Assembly (NCBI GenBank): GCA_910585385.1
Contig: CAJUDV010000014.1
Location: forward strand, 1 to 52,316
Reading direction: 5' to 3'
DNA length: 52,316 bases
Source: an uncultured Oscillibacter sp.
GTDB taxonomy: Bacteria > Bacillota > Clostridia > Oscillospirales > Oscillospiraceae
Shown here: piece after piece, positions 16,695 through 24,542 of the stretch
Numbering within the stretch: the first letter of the stretch is position 1
How the letters are laid out: the number at the start of each line of letters is the position of its first letter
The notes under the pieces: generated by a model
What the model saw: the letters and a program-made list of their open reading frames with translations, nothing else
The model's database searches: none
Told to the model about the DNA's origin: nothing
Translations under genes and position numbers: made by a program

Positions 16695-18662
16695 ATGGCG
16701 GAATACAAAGCGCAGGAGCAGGATATGATTTTTGCCCTGGACATTGGCACGCGCAGCATTGTCGGCGTTGTGGGCCGGCCGGTAGGCGGCCGGCTCAAGG
16801 TGCTGGACATCGAGATGGCCGAGCATGGAAGCCGGGCCATGCTGGACGGCCAGATTGACAACATTCAGCAGGTGGCTGCCCTGGCCCGGGTTGTGACAGA
16901 CCGGCTGGAGGGCCGGCTGGGCATCCGCCTGGAGCGGGTCTCTGTGGCCGCCGCCGGACGGGCTTTGCGAACCCAGAGCGGCAGCTTTGTCATGGACCTG
17001 CCGCAGAAGCAGTCCATCTCCGCGGAGCAGGTCAGCCGGCTGGAGGCCGGCGCCCTCTCGGCCGCGGAGGAGGCCCTGCAAATGGAGGAAGAGACCCGGC
17101 GGCAGTTCTTTATGGTGGGTTACACCGTGGCGCAGTACCGCCTGGACAATTATCCTCTGGCGACTTTGCTGAACCACAACGGCCAGCGGGCGGAGGCGGA
17201 GGTGGTGGCCACATTTCTGCCCGGAGAGGTGGTGGAGAGCCTGTACACCGCCATGCGGGCCGCGGGTCTTCAGGTGGCCAGTCTGACGCTGGAGCCCATT
17301 GCCGCCATGAATGCCGCGATTCCGGCGGAGCTGCGGCTTTTGAACCTGGCGCTGGTGGATATAGGCGCAGGCACTACGGATATTGCCGTCTGCCGGGACG
17401 GCAGCGTGGTGGGCTACACCATGGCCACCATCGCCGGAGACGAGATCACCGAGGCGCTGATGCGGGCTTTTTTGGTGGACTTTCAGACCGCTGAGACGAT
17501 GAAGCGGACGCTGCACGCCGGAGAGGACATGACCTATACGGATATTCTGGGAATGGAGAATACCACGCCTTGTCAGGAGGTCCGGGCTGCCATTGAGGAG
17601 CCTTTGGGCCGCTTGGCAGAGGCCATTGCCCAGCGGGTGACAGAGGTGAATACCGTGGCGCCCTCCGCGCTGTTCCTGGCCGGAGGCGGCAGTAAGCTGG
17701 ACGGCTTGCGGGAGCGGGTGGCCAAATGCCTGGGAATGGATGAGCGCCGCGTGGCCACCGCCGGCAGCAACTACAACAAAAGCGCCTTTGCCGACGGGCT
17801 GAATCTGGAGAATCCGGAGTACGCCACGCCCCTGGGCATTGCTATCTCCGCCGGATTGGGATTGCTGAACGACAGCTATGTAATCATCCTGAATGGGGAG
17901 AAGGCGAAGCTGTTTCGCAGCGGCAGCCTGACCCTGCGGGATATTCTGCTGATGAACGGCTACACATACGCCGATATGCTGGGCAGGACCGGGAAAAACC
18001 TGACGGTAACGGTGGATGGTCGGCGGACGCATCTGCGGGGAGAGCCCGCCGTGCCCGCTGTCCTGATGGTGAACGGAGAGGATGCCGCCCTCACCACTGT
18101 CGTCAATGCGGGAGATCACATCTCTTTTACCCCGGCCCGCTCCGGCGCGGATGCGGCCAGGACCTTGGGAGAGCTTCTGGGGAAGGGATATTCCGGCCGT
18201 GTGCTGGTAAATAACCGGGATGTGCCGCTGGATACGCCCCTTTGCAGTGGAGATGTGATTCTGACCTTGGAGCGGGGAGGCAGCCACGGGGAGCAGATGG
18301 AGGAGGCCGAGGCGGTTTTACCGCTTTCCGATCCCCTGCCGCCGACTCCATCCTCTGTGCCCGCGGAGACTCCGGCTGCTGTGCCGCCGTCTCCGCCTCC
18401 TACGGTGGAGGAGACTCCGCCGCCGGCCCCGGTCAAACCTGTGGAGACGCCGAGAGGGGTGCAGCTCATCCTGAACGGCGCCCCTCTGATTCTGCCGGAG
18501 AAGGAGAGCGGCCAGCCCTACTACCTGATGGATCTGCTGGAGCGGTCCGGGTTGGACTTTGATCATCTGGAGGGACCTGTCCGCTTGACGGTAAATGGCC
18601 GGGAGAGCGGGTTCAGCCAGTCGGTGCGGAGCGGAGATGTGGTTACCATCCGTTGTGACTAA
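16695..18662 (+). CDS. FtsA/PilM-like actin-fold ATPase with repeated C-terminal domains
   Basis: This protein has about 655 residues. The first 390 are an FtsA/PilM-like actin fold: phosphate-1 loop ALDIGTRSIVGVV, phosphate-2 loop LVDIGAGTTDIAV and adenosine motif FLAGGGSKLDG. The C-terminal 260 residues are not FtsA-like. They hold two related units (about 396-527 and 593-655) sharing ILNG, a helix with DILL/MDLL, LTVNGR or LTVDGR, and a GD-[HV]-[IV] ending, separated by a Pro-rich linker (about 528-592). ATG 16695 follows AAGGAG; the longer in-frame reading to 16581 would run through the upstream terminator. There is no C-terminal amphipathic FtsA membrane helix. The next gene encodes a membrane protein that may be its anchor. 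The function is unknown; a cytoskeletal or secretion-platform role is possible. Confidence 0.82.
   Translation: MAEYKAQEQDMIFALDIGTRSIVGVVGRPVGGRLKVLDIEMAEHGSRAMLDGQIDNIQQVAALARVVTDRLEGRLGIRLERVSVAAAGRALRTQSGSFVMDLPQKQSISAEQVSRLEAGALSAAEEALQMEEETRRQFFMVGYTVAQYRLDNYPLATLLNHNGQRAEAEVVATFLPGEVVESLYTAMRAAGLQVASLTLEPIAAMNAAIPAELRLLNLALVDIGAGTTDIAVCRDGSVVGYTMATIAGDEITEALMRAFLVDFQTAETMKRTLHAGEDMTYTDILGMENTTPCQEVRAAIEEPLGRLAEAIAQRVTEVNTVAPSALFLAGGGSKLDGLRERVAKCLGMDERRVATAGSNYNKSAFADGLNLENPEYATPLGIAISAGLGLLNDSYVIILNGEKAKLFRSGSLTLRDILLMNGYTYADMLGRTGKNLTVTVDGRRTHLRGEPAVPAVLMVNGEDAALTTVVNAGDHISFTPARSGADAARTLGELLGKGYSGRVLVNNRDVPLDTPLCSGDVILTLERGGSHGEQMEEAEAVLPLSDPLPPTPSSVPAETPAAVPPSPPPTVEETPPPAPVKPVETPRGVQLILNGAPLILPEKESGQPYYLMDLLERSGLDFDHLEGPVRLTVNGRESGFSQSVRSGDVVTIRCD
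17880..18660 (+). repeat. Repeated beta-grasp-like units in the FtsA-like protein
   Basis: Two protein-level repeats lie at 17880-18275 and 18468-18660, each running ILNG ... helix ... VNGR ... SGDVV-type. The first unit has an additional duplicated VNG/GD half. They resemble small ubiquitin-like or SLBB-type folds by pattern only. Confidence 0.55.
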
Positions 18663-18729
18663 CAAACAATGACCGAGGCGGAGCCGGCCCCTCTGGGGTG
18701 TCAGAGCCGGAGCCTCTGGAATTTGGAGT

Positions 18730-19842
18730 GTGAAACAGTTGAAACGCGAAAAGAAGGAAAAGACACCAAAGCCGAAAAAGGAAAAAGCGCCGAAGCCCAA
18801 GAAGGAAAAGAAGCCCAAAAAGCCGAAGAAGGGCAAAAAAGGCGCCGCTCCGGAGCTGGAAAATCCGGAGGAGGGCGTCGTTGAAACCGGCAAAAAGAGC
18901 AAAAAGAAAATGCTTTTGATGATCCTTCTGCCTGTTTTAGTTCTGGCGGTGGGCGCGGCGGTGTTCTTTTTCGTCATCCGCCCCAGGTTGGGAGGCGAAA
19001 AGGCGGAAGAACCGCCTCCTCCGCCGGAGCCGGTGGAGCTGCCCCTCATGTACACCATGGGAGAGACCGAGGTTCACGCCCTGCCGGTGTGGGGTGAGAG
19101 CGTCGTCTATCCGGAGGAGCCGAAGATTCCTCTCGTTCAAACACCTCCTGCTGAAGAAGAGGAGGATACCGGTGAAGAAGAACCCGCCCAGGGGGACACC
19201 GGTGAAGAAGATGCCAGCGAAGAAAAGGAACCCGAGGAAGAGGAACCGACAGAACCCACGGCAGTGGCCTATCGTTACGAGGGCCTTAGCAGTCCCGGTA
19301 TAGTAGTCTCTGCGTATACCATGCTGCTGACTGCCGAGGATGTGGGTTTTTCTCAGGTGGATGAGGAGCTGATCCGCATTAAGGAGCCGGAGCCTCTGTC
19401 TGTGGAGACGGGTTCTGTCCGCTTGGCGAAGAACGCTCCGGAGGATGGGAAAACCCTGTTCCTCTATATGGAGTGGACAGAGGAGATCTGTACTGTCACG
19501 GCGGATCTGGTGGACGGCCGGGTGAAGAATCCCCCGGAGCCGGTGTCTCCTGTGGGACCTATGGGGATGTCGGCGGACCAGATGATTGATTACATGCTGT
19601 CTCTGAATCCGTCTGTCCTGGGCCTGGAGGGAACCACGATGGAGGGCTATGACTTTATGATGCAGGACGGCTCCGTACTGATTGACAACATTCCTTGCGT
19701 CCGAATCAACGCCTATCAGATCAACAGTCAGACCGGGACCAACGAGATCGGAGGAAACTACTTCCTCTCTCTGGATGGCAGCCACCTTTACAGGCTGGAT
19801 GTGGCCAGCAACTCCGTGGAGGAGCTGGATCTTCCGCAGTGA
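18730..19842 (+). CDS. Lys-rich single-pass membrane protein of unknown function
   Basis: I do not recognise this 370-residue protein. Residues 1-60 are extremely basic, built of KPKKEK-type repeats. One transmembrane helix lies at about 61-83. The outside part begins Pro/Glu-rich (to about 180, with acidic DTGEEE and EEPEEEE runs) and ends in a folded domain of about 190 residues (LLTAEDVGF, NYFLSLDGSHLYRLD) that has the look of a secreted beta-rich domain. The inferred topology is cytoplasmic basic tail, one helix, extracellular domain. The start is GTG 18730 or TTG 18739; the GGAG at 18725-18728 suits the latter better. It follows the FtsA-like gene by 67 bases. Its 3' end overlaps the convergent AAA+ gene by 55 bases. 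Confidence 0.7.
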   Translation: MKQLKREKKEKTPKPKKEKAPKPKKEKKPKKPKKGKKGAAPELENPEEGVVETGKKSKKKMLLMILLPVLVLAVGAAVFFFVIRPRLGGEKAEEPPPPPEPVELPLMYTMGETEVHALPVWGESVVYPEEPKIPLVQTPPAEEEEDTGEEEPAQGDTGEEDASEEKEPEEEEPTEPTAVAYRYEGLSSPGIVVSAYTMLLTAEDVGFSQVDEELIRIKEPEPLSVETGSVRLAKNAPEDGKTLFLYMEWTEEICTVTADLVDGRVKNPPEPVSPVGPMGMSADQMIDYMLSLNPSVLGLEGTTMEGYDFMMQDGSVLIDNIPCVRINAYQINSQTGTNEIGGNYFLSLDGSHLYRLDVASNSVEELDLPQ

Positions 19843-21227
19843 TCGGGCACCAGCCGGAGCCGGTCCGGAGTGCCCGTTAAGGAGAAGACCTTCCATCCCG
19901 GGGGGGCCTGTGAGAGGACTGGGGTGAGCACCCCCTCCAGTACGCTGACGGATGAGCGCATGGAGAGAGCGTCTCCGCTGGGCGCCAGGGCCTGGATGGT
20001 CTCCGGCGCCACGGCGGTGATCTCCAGCCCGTACTCCCGGCCCAGAGCCCGGATTTGCTTGACAGTGATGGCCAGCCGGGCGGATTCATCCAGCCGCTGG
20101 AAGCCGATGAGGCCGCTGAACCGGCCTGCGATCTCCGTCAATACCCCGTGGCGGACCATAGCCCGCCGCGCCTCCTCGTTTTCCTCAAAAAGCCGCTCCG
20201 CCAGCTCCGCTGGCGAGGCGGCTTTTTTCTCTGCGTTCCGCCTCTCTGGCGCTGTTTCCCCGCGGGAGAAGCCCAGGCGCCGTTGTCCGCCCGCCGCCGT
20301 CAGATCGGCGTTGGTGGTGAAGACAAAGACGCACCGCCGGAAGTCCAACTCCCGCTCCCCGCCATTGTCCGCCCGATGGGCGGTGCAGCGGCCCTCATCC
20401 AGGATGGACATAAAGACCTTCAGCACCTCCGGGTGGGCCTTCTCCAGCTCATCGAACATGAATACCGTATGGGGATTCCGACGCACAGTCTCGAAGATGG
20501 GCTGGTCCTCGTAGCCCACGTATCCCGGCGGGGCACCGGTGAGACGGTGGACAGAGTGGGGCTGAGTGAATGTGTTTAGCTCAGTCCAGACAAACTGAAA
20601 GTGTTTTCCGCAGCAGCGTTCCAGAACGGGAGCCAGAGCCTTGCCCAGCTCCGATTTTCCAACTCCGGTGGGACCGTGGAAGATCAGGGAGAGCGGACGG
20701 GCCGGAGCCTGCTTGCCAATATGGGCGTAGAGCCGGAAAGCTGTGGCCTCTACGGCGTGCTCCTGACCCAGCACGGCTTTACTCAGTTCCTCCGTAAGGC
20801 GGCGATACAGGACCGGCCAGGTTTCCGGAGAGACCGTTTGCCGCTGCTGCTCCCAGAGTGGTCCACGCCGCTCCGGGCGGGGCAGGGGACGGCCCCGGAG
20901 AAGCCCGCTGCCCGGTTCCACCTCTCGCCGCAGGGATTGCAGCCGGGCGGAGAGAGATTGAAAGCTGTCAAACCGCCAGACGTTCCGGCCAAATAATACC
21001 GCCAGCACGGGGCTTTTTCCCCGGTAGGTCACCATGGGCCGCCAGTAGAGGGTGTAGCTCTCTCCCTGGCGGAGAAAGCCCAGGGCGGCCCGGGCCGGAG
21101 TGCACCCGGCGGGCATTTCACAGTCAGCGAATTCGTAGGCCTTGCCCTGCCGGGCATGAATGTCAATGCAGGTCTGCATGGCCTGAAAGGCCGCCGGAGA
21201 GGCGGTGCACAGCTGATAAAAGGTCAC
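19788..21227 (-). CDS. Clp-type AAA+ ATPase with unrecognised N-terminal domain
   Basis: This 479-residue ATPase has a single Hsp100/Clp-like AAA+ module at about residues 140-450: Walker A GPTGVGKSE, pore loop GAPPGYVGYED, Walker B VFMFDELEKAHPE, sensor 1 VFTTNAD, an arginine-finger region (GRFSGLIGF) and a sensor-2 Arg (SMRSS). After sensor 1 it has RRLGFSRGE, an [LIV]-G-[FL] tripeptide at the place where ClpA/ClpC carry their ClpP-docking loop. The first 140 residues resemble no Clp N-domain I know. It could be a protein unfoldase acting with ClpP or alone. A good sigma-A promoter precedes it, and it ends inside the convergent upstream gene. Confidence 0.78.
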   Translation of the reverse strand: MTFYQLCTASPAAFQAMQTCIDIHARQGKAYEFADCEMPAGCTPARAALGFLRQGESYTLYWRPMVTYRGKSPVLAVLFGRNVWRFDSFQSLSARLQSLRREVEPGSGLLRGRPLPRPERRGPLWEQQRQTVSPETWPVLYRRLTEELSKAVLGQEHAVEATAFRLYAHIGKQAPARPLSLIFHGPTGVGKSELGKALAPVLERCCGKHFQFVWTELNTFTQPHSVHRLTGAPPGYVGYEDQPIFETVRRNPHTVFMFDELEKAHPEVLKVFMSILDEGRCTAHRADNGGERELDFRRCVFVFTTNADLTAAGGQRRLGFSRGETAPERRNAEKKAASPAELAERLFEENEEARRAMVRHGVLTEIAGRFSGLIGFQRLDESARLAITVKQIRALGREYGLEITAVAPETIQALAPSGDALSMRSSVSVLEGVLTPVLSQAPPGWKVFSLTGTPDRLRLVPDHCGRSSSSTELLATSSL

Positions 21228-21291
21228 AGGGTACCTCCCTCAAGTTGATACTGGGAACACCTGCAATCCATTATTTCCCAAATGTGGGAAT

Positions 21292-21320
21292 TTTATAGCA
21301 ATCTGCAAAATTCGTGGCAA
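21292..21320 (-). promoter_or_regulatory. Sigma-A promoter of the AAA+ gene
   Basis: TTGCCA (21315-21320), a 17-base spacer and TATAAA (21292-21297) on the minus strand, each 5 of 6 to consensus. A small palindrome, TTCCCA-4-TGGGAA (21275-21290), lies at the expected transcription start and could be an operator. Confidence 0.65.
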
Positions 21321-21453
21321 AAAAGGAGAGAAGTGCAGATGGCGGCAGGGTAAGGCGGGCGGGGCTGCCGCCCGTCAAGGAGCACAACGCCGCCACGTGC
21401 CACTGATACCCTTGAACGTTTGTCAGGAATTTTAAAGATTGCTGCAATATCAA

Positions 21454-21493
21454 AGAAAAAAAGCCGGCATGACGCTTTCAGCGTCATGCCGGC
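21454..21493 (-). terminator. Intrinsic terminator of the flgM-to-yjfB operon
   Basis: A 13-bp perfect stem (21463-21475 with 21481-21493), 5-base loop, with an A-rich run at 21454-21462 that is a T tract on the minus strand, directly after the YjfB-like stop. Confidence 0.9.
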
Positions 21494-21503
21494 CCACGGA
21501 CCG

Positions 21504-21677
21504 TTATGCGTATGTGTCAATAAACTGGCCCCTGGGGACATCCGGGAGCATATTCAGAAGCTCCTGGGCGGCCATCTCCATGGTGTCCATGGCCTTCCGC
21601 TCAAGAGCGGTGGCGTACTGCACAGAGAACTGGGCGGCACTCATACTCATAGCGGCGCTGGCGATTGAGTCCATCAT
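21504..21677 (-). CDS. YjfB-like small putative motility protein
   Basis: This 57-residue protein begins MMDSIASAAMSMSAAQFSVQ and contains ALERKAMDTMEMAAQELLNML, the pattern of the YjfB putative-motility family (about 55-65 residues, no known biochemical role). AGGAAGGAAG stands about ten bases before the ATG pair at 21677, whereas a longer reading to 21749 has no ribosome site and would overlap csrA. It is the last gene of the flgM operon, before a terminator. The second of the two adjacent ATGs is an equally possible start. Confidence 0.8.
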   Translation of the reverse strand: MMDSIASAAMSMSAAQFSVQYATALERKAMDTMEMAAQELLNMLPDVPRGQFIDTYA

Positions 21678-21681
21678 GATT

Positions 21682-21960
21682 TCACACTTCCTTCCTGGGT
21701 GTTTTCGCAGCCGGGGGCATCTGACGGGAGTGCTCCGGACTGCTGCCAAAGAGGTCCAGCAGCTCGGCCGGAGCGGTCTCGCCTGCGGCGGAATCCCGGT
21801 TGGCGGCAGTGGCGTCTACCAGCTCGCTGCGCAGGATGGGCACATCCTGGGGCGCGGAGATGGCCAGACGGACGCGGCCGCCGTCCACGGAGACCACTGT
21901 GATCGATATATCCTCACCGATGACCAGAGACTCACCGGGCTTGCGCTGTAAGATCAGCAC
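21682..21960 (-). CDS. csrA: CsrA, RNA-binding translational regulator
   Basis: CsrA binds GGA-containing hairpins in mRNA leaders; in B. subtilis it represses flagellin and is titrated by FliW. The protein begins VLILQRKPGESLVIGEDI from a GTG with GGAGG seven bases upstream. Key RNA-contact residues Arg6 and Arg44 (PILRSE) are in place, though the usual His before Arg44 is Leu. It is 92 residues long, about 20-30 more than usual, owing to an extra C-terminal tail (after about residue 60). The start overlaps the fliW stop by seven bases. Flagellin itself is not in the window. Confidence 0.92.
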   Translation of the reverse strand: MLILQRKPGESLVIGEDISITVVSVDGGRVRLAISAPQDVPILRSELVDATAANRDSAAGETAPAELLDLFGSSPEHSRQMPPAAKTPRKEV

Positions 21961-22409
21961 GTAGCGGCCTCCTCCCTGGGGCCAAATTCGGCCAGGGGAT
22001 GCCGCATACCGTAGCCCTCGGTCTCCATGATGAGCTGACGGGCCTCCCGGGTGCCGGGGTGGATGACCACCGGGCACTTTAGATTCACCGTGCTGGCGGA
22101 GACCGGATGCTTTACCGCACACATTACATAGAAGCACAGGCCCTGTACGTCCTCCGCGCCAAAGAGCTGTAATTCCGCTTTTCGGAGGGCGGGAGTGTAC
22201 TCCGGGCAGAGGGAGAAGGGGTCCATCACCACAAAGGCCAGAGCCGGCGTCGCGGTGCTCTGGAGGCACAGCAGATTCTCTCCGCTGCCGTCAAAAGGCA
22301 GAAGGAGGAAACTGTGCTCGTCGTCAAAGCCGAAGAGACCGGCGGGAAAGGTAATGGTCTCGGACAGCTCGTAATCGATCTCTCCGAAGTACTTTGTCTG
22401 GAGCTTCAA
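21954..22409 (-). CDS. fliW: FliW, CsrA antagonist and flagellar assembly factor
   Basis: FliW binds flagellin or CsrA, releasing or capturing CsrA as flagellin is exported. The sequence has the family pattern LKLQTKYFGEIDYE, ITFPAGLFGFDDEHSF and VVMDPFSLCPEY. I choose the TTG at 22409: AGGAGG lies exactly seven bases upstream (22417-22422) and the protein then begins like other FliW proteins. The ATG at 22427 would place the ribosome site inside the coding region. The length of 151 residues is normal. It overlaps csrA, giving translational coupling of antagonist and target. Confidence 0.92.
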   Translation of the reverse strand: MKLQTKYFGEIDYELSETITFPAGLFGFDDEHSFLLLPFDGSGENLLCLQSTATPALAFVVMDPFSLCPEYTPALRKAELQLFGAEDVQGLCFYVMCAVKHPVSASTVNLKCPVVIHPGTREARQLIMETEGYGMRHPLAEFGPREEAATC

Positions 22410-22423
22410 TGGGGAACCTCCTG

Positions 22424-23035
22424 TCATGCCTGCACGTCAATGGGCTCATAGTTGGGGTCGGCGGAGGGGGGGACATAGAGCGGGCCGCCGATATACTTGA
22501 TGATCACCTCGGGCTGCTGCTTAACGGTGATCTCAATGTCGCCGGGGACGAACTCAAACTGGGTCTTGTTGAGCCGCCAGTCGAAATTCAGCTTATCCAT
22601 CTCAAAGCGGATGTTCAGCTCCGCGGGGTCCCAGCTGATCTCCGGCCCCGTGGTGGGGATAAAATCCAGCCCCGGCTGAGTGTTGATGTCAGGGCTTAGG
22701 GCGGTAAAGGAAAACTGCGCCAGAGGATCGCCGCCGCCCACCTTGGCCTTGAGGAGCAGCTCGCCCTGCTGGGCATAGGTGGCCGTGGCCTCGTACGCGG
22801 CCTGCTTGCCCTTCTGGGCAAGCTGTTCGATTTTCTGGGCCGCAGTGGGAGTGATGGAGCTTTGCATCTCAAAGGTATCGATGTTCAGACGGATAGGACG
22901 GCTCTTAATGCTCAGACCGCCTTTGTCCCGCGAGATCTCCAGATCCGCCGAGGCGTTCGCGTATTCCAGCCTGGCGTGAGAGGTTCTCATCTCAATTTCA
23001 ATGGGGACGCTTGTGATTTCAATGAGCTGGTTCAT
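22424..23035 (-). CDS. yviE: YviE-like (DUF6470) protein
   Basis: This 203-residue protein of unknown function is the conserved neighbour between flgL and fliW in Bacilli and Clostridia. It begins MNQLIEITSVPIEIEM and alternates short strands with a helical, Gln/Ala-rich central part (AAQKIEQLAQKGKQAAYEA); the C-terminal half ends with a Pro-rich segment. No signal peptide or membrane helix is seen. The name is given by synteny (flgL-yviE-fliW-csrA) and by the conserved opening. No biochemical role is known to me. Confidence 0.82.
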   Translation of the reverse strand: MNQLIEITSVPIEIEMRTSHARLEYANASADLEISRDKGGLSIKSRPIRLNIDTFEMQSSITPTAAQKIEQLAQKGKQAAYEATATYAQQGELLLKAKVGGGDPLAQFSFTALSPDINTQPGLDFIPTTGPEISWDPAELNIRFEMDKLNFDWRLNKTQFEFVPGDIEITVKQQPEVIIKYIGGPLYVPPSADPNYEPIDVQA

Positions 23036-23081
23036 AGATCATGCCAAACTCCTCTCTATATCAAAATACAAATGGATTCAA

Positions 23082-24521
23082 TCAGGTGAAGTTCATATAG
23101 TCCATCAGGGTTTGATTAAGAATGCTGTTACCCACTTTCAAGGCGGTGTCATAGCAGTATTTGGCAAAAATAAAGTCGGAGATGGCAGCGGCCGGGTCCA
23201 CGTAGTCAATTCCCTGGATCTGCTCATTGATGGTATAGGCGTTGCTCGCCAGCTGCTCCTGGTTGTTTTTCAGGAACTGGGCCTGGGTGGTCAGCTCGGT
23301 GTAGCTGTCCTTCACCCGGAAGGCGGATTCCTCAAAGGCTTCCACCAGGGTGTTGAAGCGGGCTTCGTCCTCGGCGCTGGCAAACTTGCCGTTATCCGGA
23401 CTGCACCGCTGGAGGATGGTGCCGATCTCATCGGTGATGGAGACGATGTTCTTTGGAATGTCGTCGAAGGTAAAGGTTTGCTCGGGGTAAACAACGCCGT
23501 CGTCATCGGTGTATGAGGGGATGGTATACGACCGGGTTTCCAGGCCATAGCCGCCCAGGAAATTTACCGCCTGGAGGGCGATATTGTACACACTGGAGGA
23601 CTCCACCTTGCCGCCGTTCATGTCATAGCCCAGGCCGATGTCCACGTACTTCTTTTCCCCTTTGGAGATATAGTCCAGCTTCTCCAGAGTGGTTTTCTCA
23701 TTGGAATCCACGGGCACGCCCCGGTAGCAGAGAGTCCGGCCGGCCTTGAACTCGTCGTCGGTGGGCTCGCCGTCGCTGGTGAGGTACCGCTTGGTAACGC
23801 TTTCGTCGTAGTCGGGATTTGCCCTGGGAGCGGCCTGAGCGGGATCATTTGTGGGCTCTCCCTTCGCGTCCAGGAATTGGCAGGATTTGGGATCGGCGGG
23901 GTCCGTAACCGTAGCGTCATAATCGGGGTTCGGCTGGCGGAGAGCCGCCGCGGGGTCATTGGTTCCAACCGTATTGTTTGTTCCCGTGCCGTCATCCATG
24001 AGGTATTTGAAAGACTCCGGGCTGTTCGGCGCATAATCCGGGTTTGCGGTGGGCTCCCAGGTCAGGGGGACGTTCAGGGCGTCCGCGCCGGAGAAGACGA
24101 AGTTGTCGCCGTAGCGGCCATTCATGAACTGCACCATGTCGTTGGCGTGGGCGGTGATCTCCTGGCCCAGGGCGTTGCGGCCGGAGGCGTCGGGATCGTT
24201 CAGAGCCCGGAGGATGGCGTAATAGGCGGCGCCCTTGGACTCCGGATCGGTATCGATTACCTTCTCTATGCTGGTCATGGAGCTGAACGCCACATCGTAC
24301 TTGCGCACCACGGACTCGTTGAGGTTGTACTGCGTACTGGTGCGCAGATAGGCCCGGCGCAGACGGAAGCTTTGGGCCGCCGTGGTGGGGTCCTCGGCGA
24401 ACGAGTTGAAGGCCCGGCCGGTCATCACGGTGGTGATGGATTTGTTCAGAGTAAAGGTGGAGCGCTGTAAGTTGTAACGGTATCCCTTTAAGGAGCCCGT
24501 TGTCGTCATACGAGGAATCAT
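23082..24521 (-). CDS. flgL: FlgL, hook-filament junction protein (HAP3), enlarged
   Basis: FlgL joins hook to filament together with FlgK. The N-terminus is typical (MIPRMTTTGSLKGYRYNLQ, then MTGRAFNSFAEDPTTAAQSF), as is the C-terminus (YVDPAAAISDFIFAKYCYDTALKVG). The length of 479 residues exceeds the usual 300-320. The insertion (about residues 150-285) contains three copies of a repeat with NPDY-D and a later DG-PT-D pattern, also found in FlgK. Such middle domains are surface exposed in flagella. It lies 21 bases after flgK in the same operon. Confidence 0.93.
   Translation of the reverse strand: MIPRMTTTGSLKGYRYNLQRSTFTLNKSITTVMTGRAFNSFAEDPTTAAQSFRLRRAYLRTSTQYNLNESVVRKYDVAFSSMTSIEKVIDTDPESKGAAYYAILRALNDPDASGRNALGQEITAHANDMVQFMNGRYGDNFVFSGADALNVPLTWEPTANPDYAPNSPESFKYLMDDGTGTNNTVGTNDPAAALRQPNPDYDATVTDPADPKSCQFLDAKGEPTNDPAQAAPRANPDYDESVTKRYLTSDGEPTDDEFKAGRTLCYRGVPVDSNEKTTLEKLDYISKGEKKYVDIGLGYDMNGGKVESSSVYNIALQAVNFLGGYGLETRSYTIPSYTDDDGVVYPEQTFTFDDIPKNIVSITDEIGTILQRCSPDNGKFASAEDEARFNTLVEAFEESAFRVKDSYTELTTQAQFLKNNQEQLASNAYTINEQIQGIDYVDPAAAISDFIFAKYCYDTALKVGNSILNQTLMDYMNFT
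23730..24047 (-). repeat. NPDY-type repeat region inside flgL
   Basis: Three imperfect copies of 32-42 residues at about residues 159-264: each begins ANPDY or PNPDYD and continues with an aromatic-Leu pair and a short turn (DDG, AKGEPTND, SDGEPTDD). The copies are diverged at DNA level. Confidence 0.7.
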
Positions 24522-24542
24522 CGCGTTTCCCTCCTTCTAAAA

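Noticed and set aside
14781..18287. Long open reading frame on the minus strand across the chemoreceptor and FtsA-like genes (over 1,100 codons)
   Set aside because: It is antisense to two clear genes, has no ribosome site or recognisable motif, and reads as His/Gly/Leu-rich low-complexity sequence from the mirror of G+C-rich codons. The same applies to long antisense frames at 35439-38972, 41004-43442, 30390-33128 and 1656-3872.
21682..22269. A longer 195-codon frame covering csrA
   Set aside because: Only the last 92 codons are CsrA; the upstream part is the fliW gene in another frame. The GTG at 21960 has a proper ribosome site.
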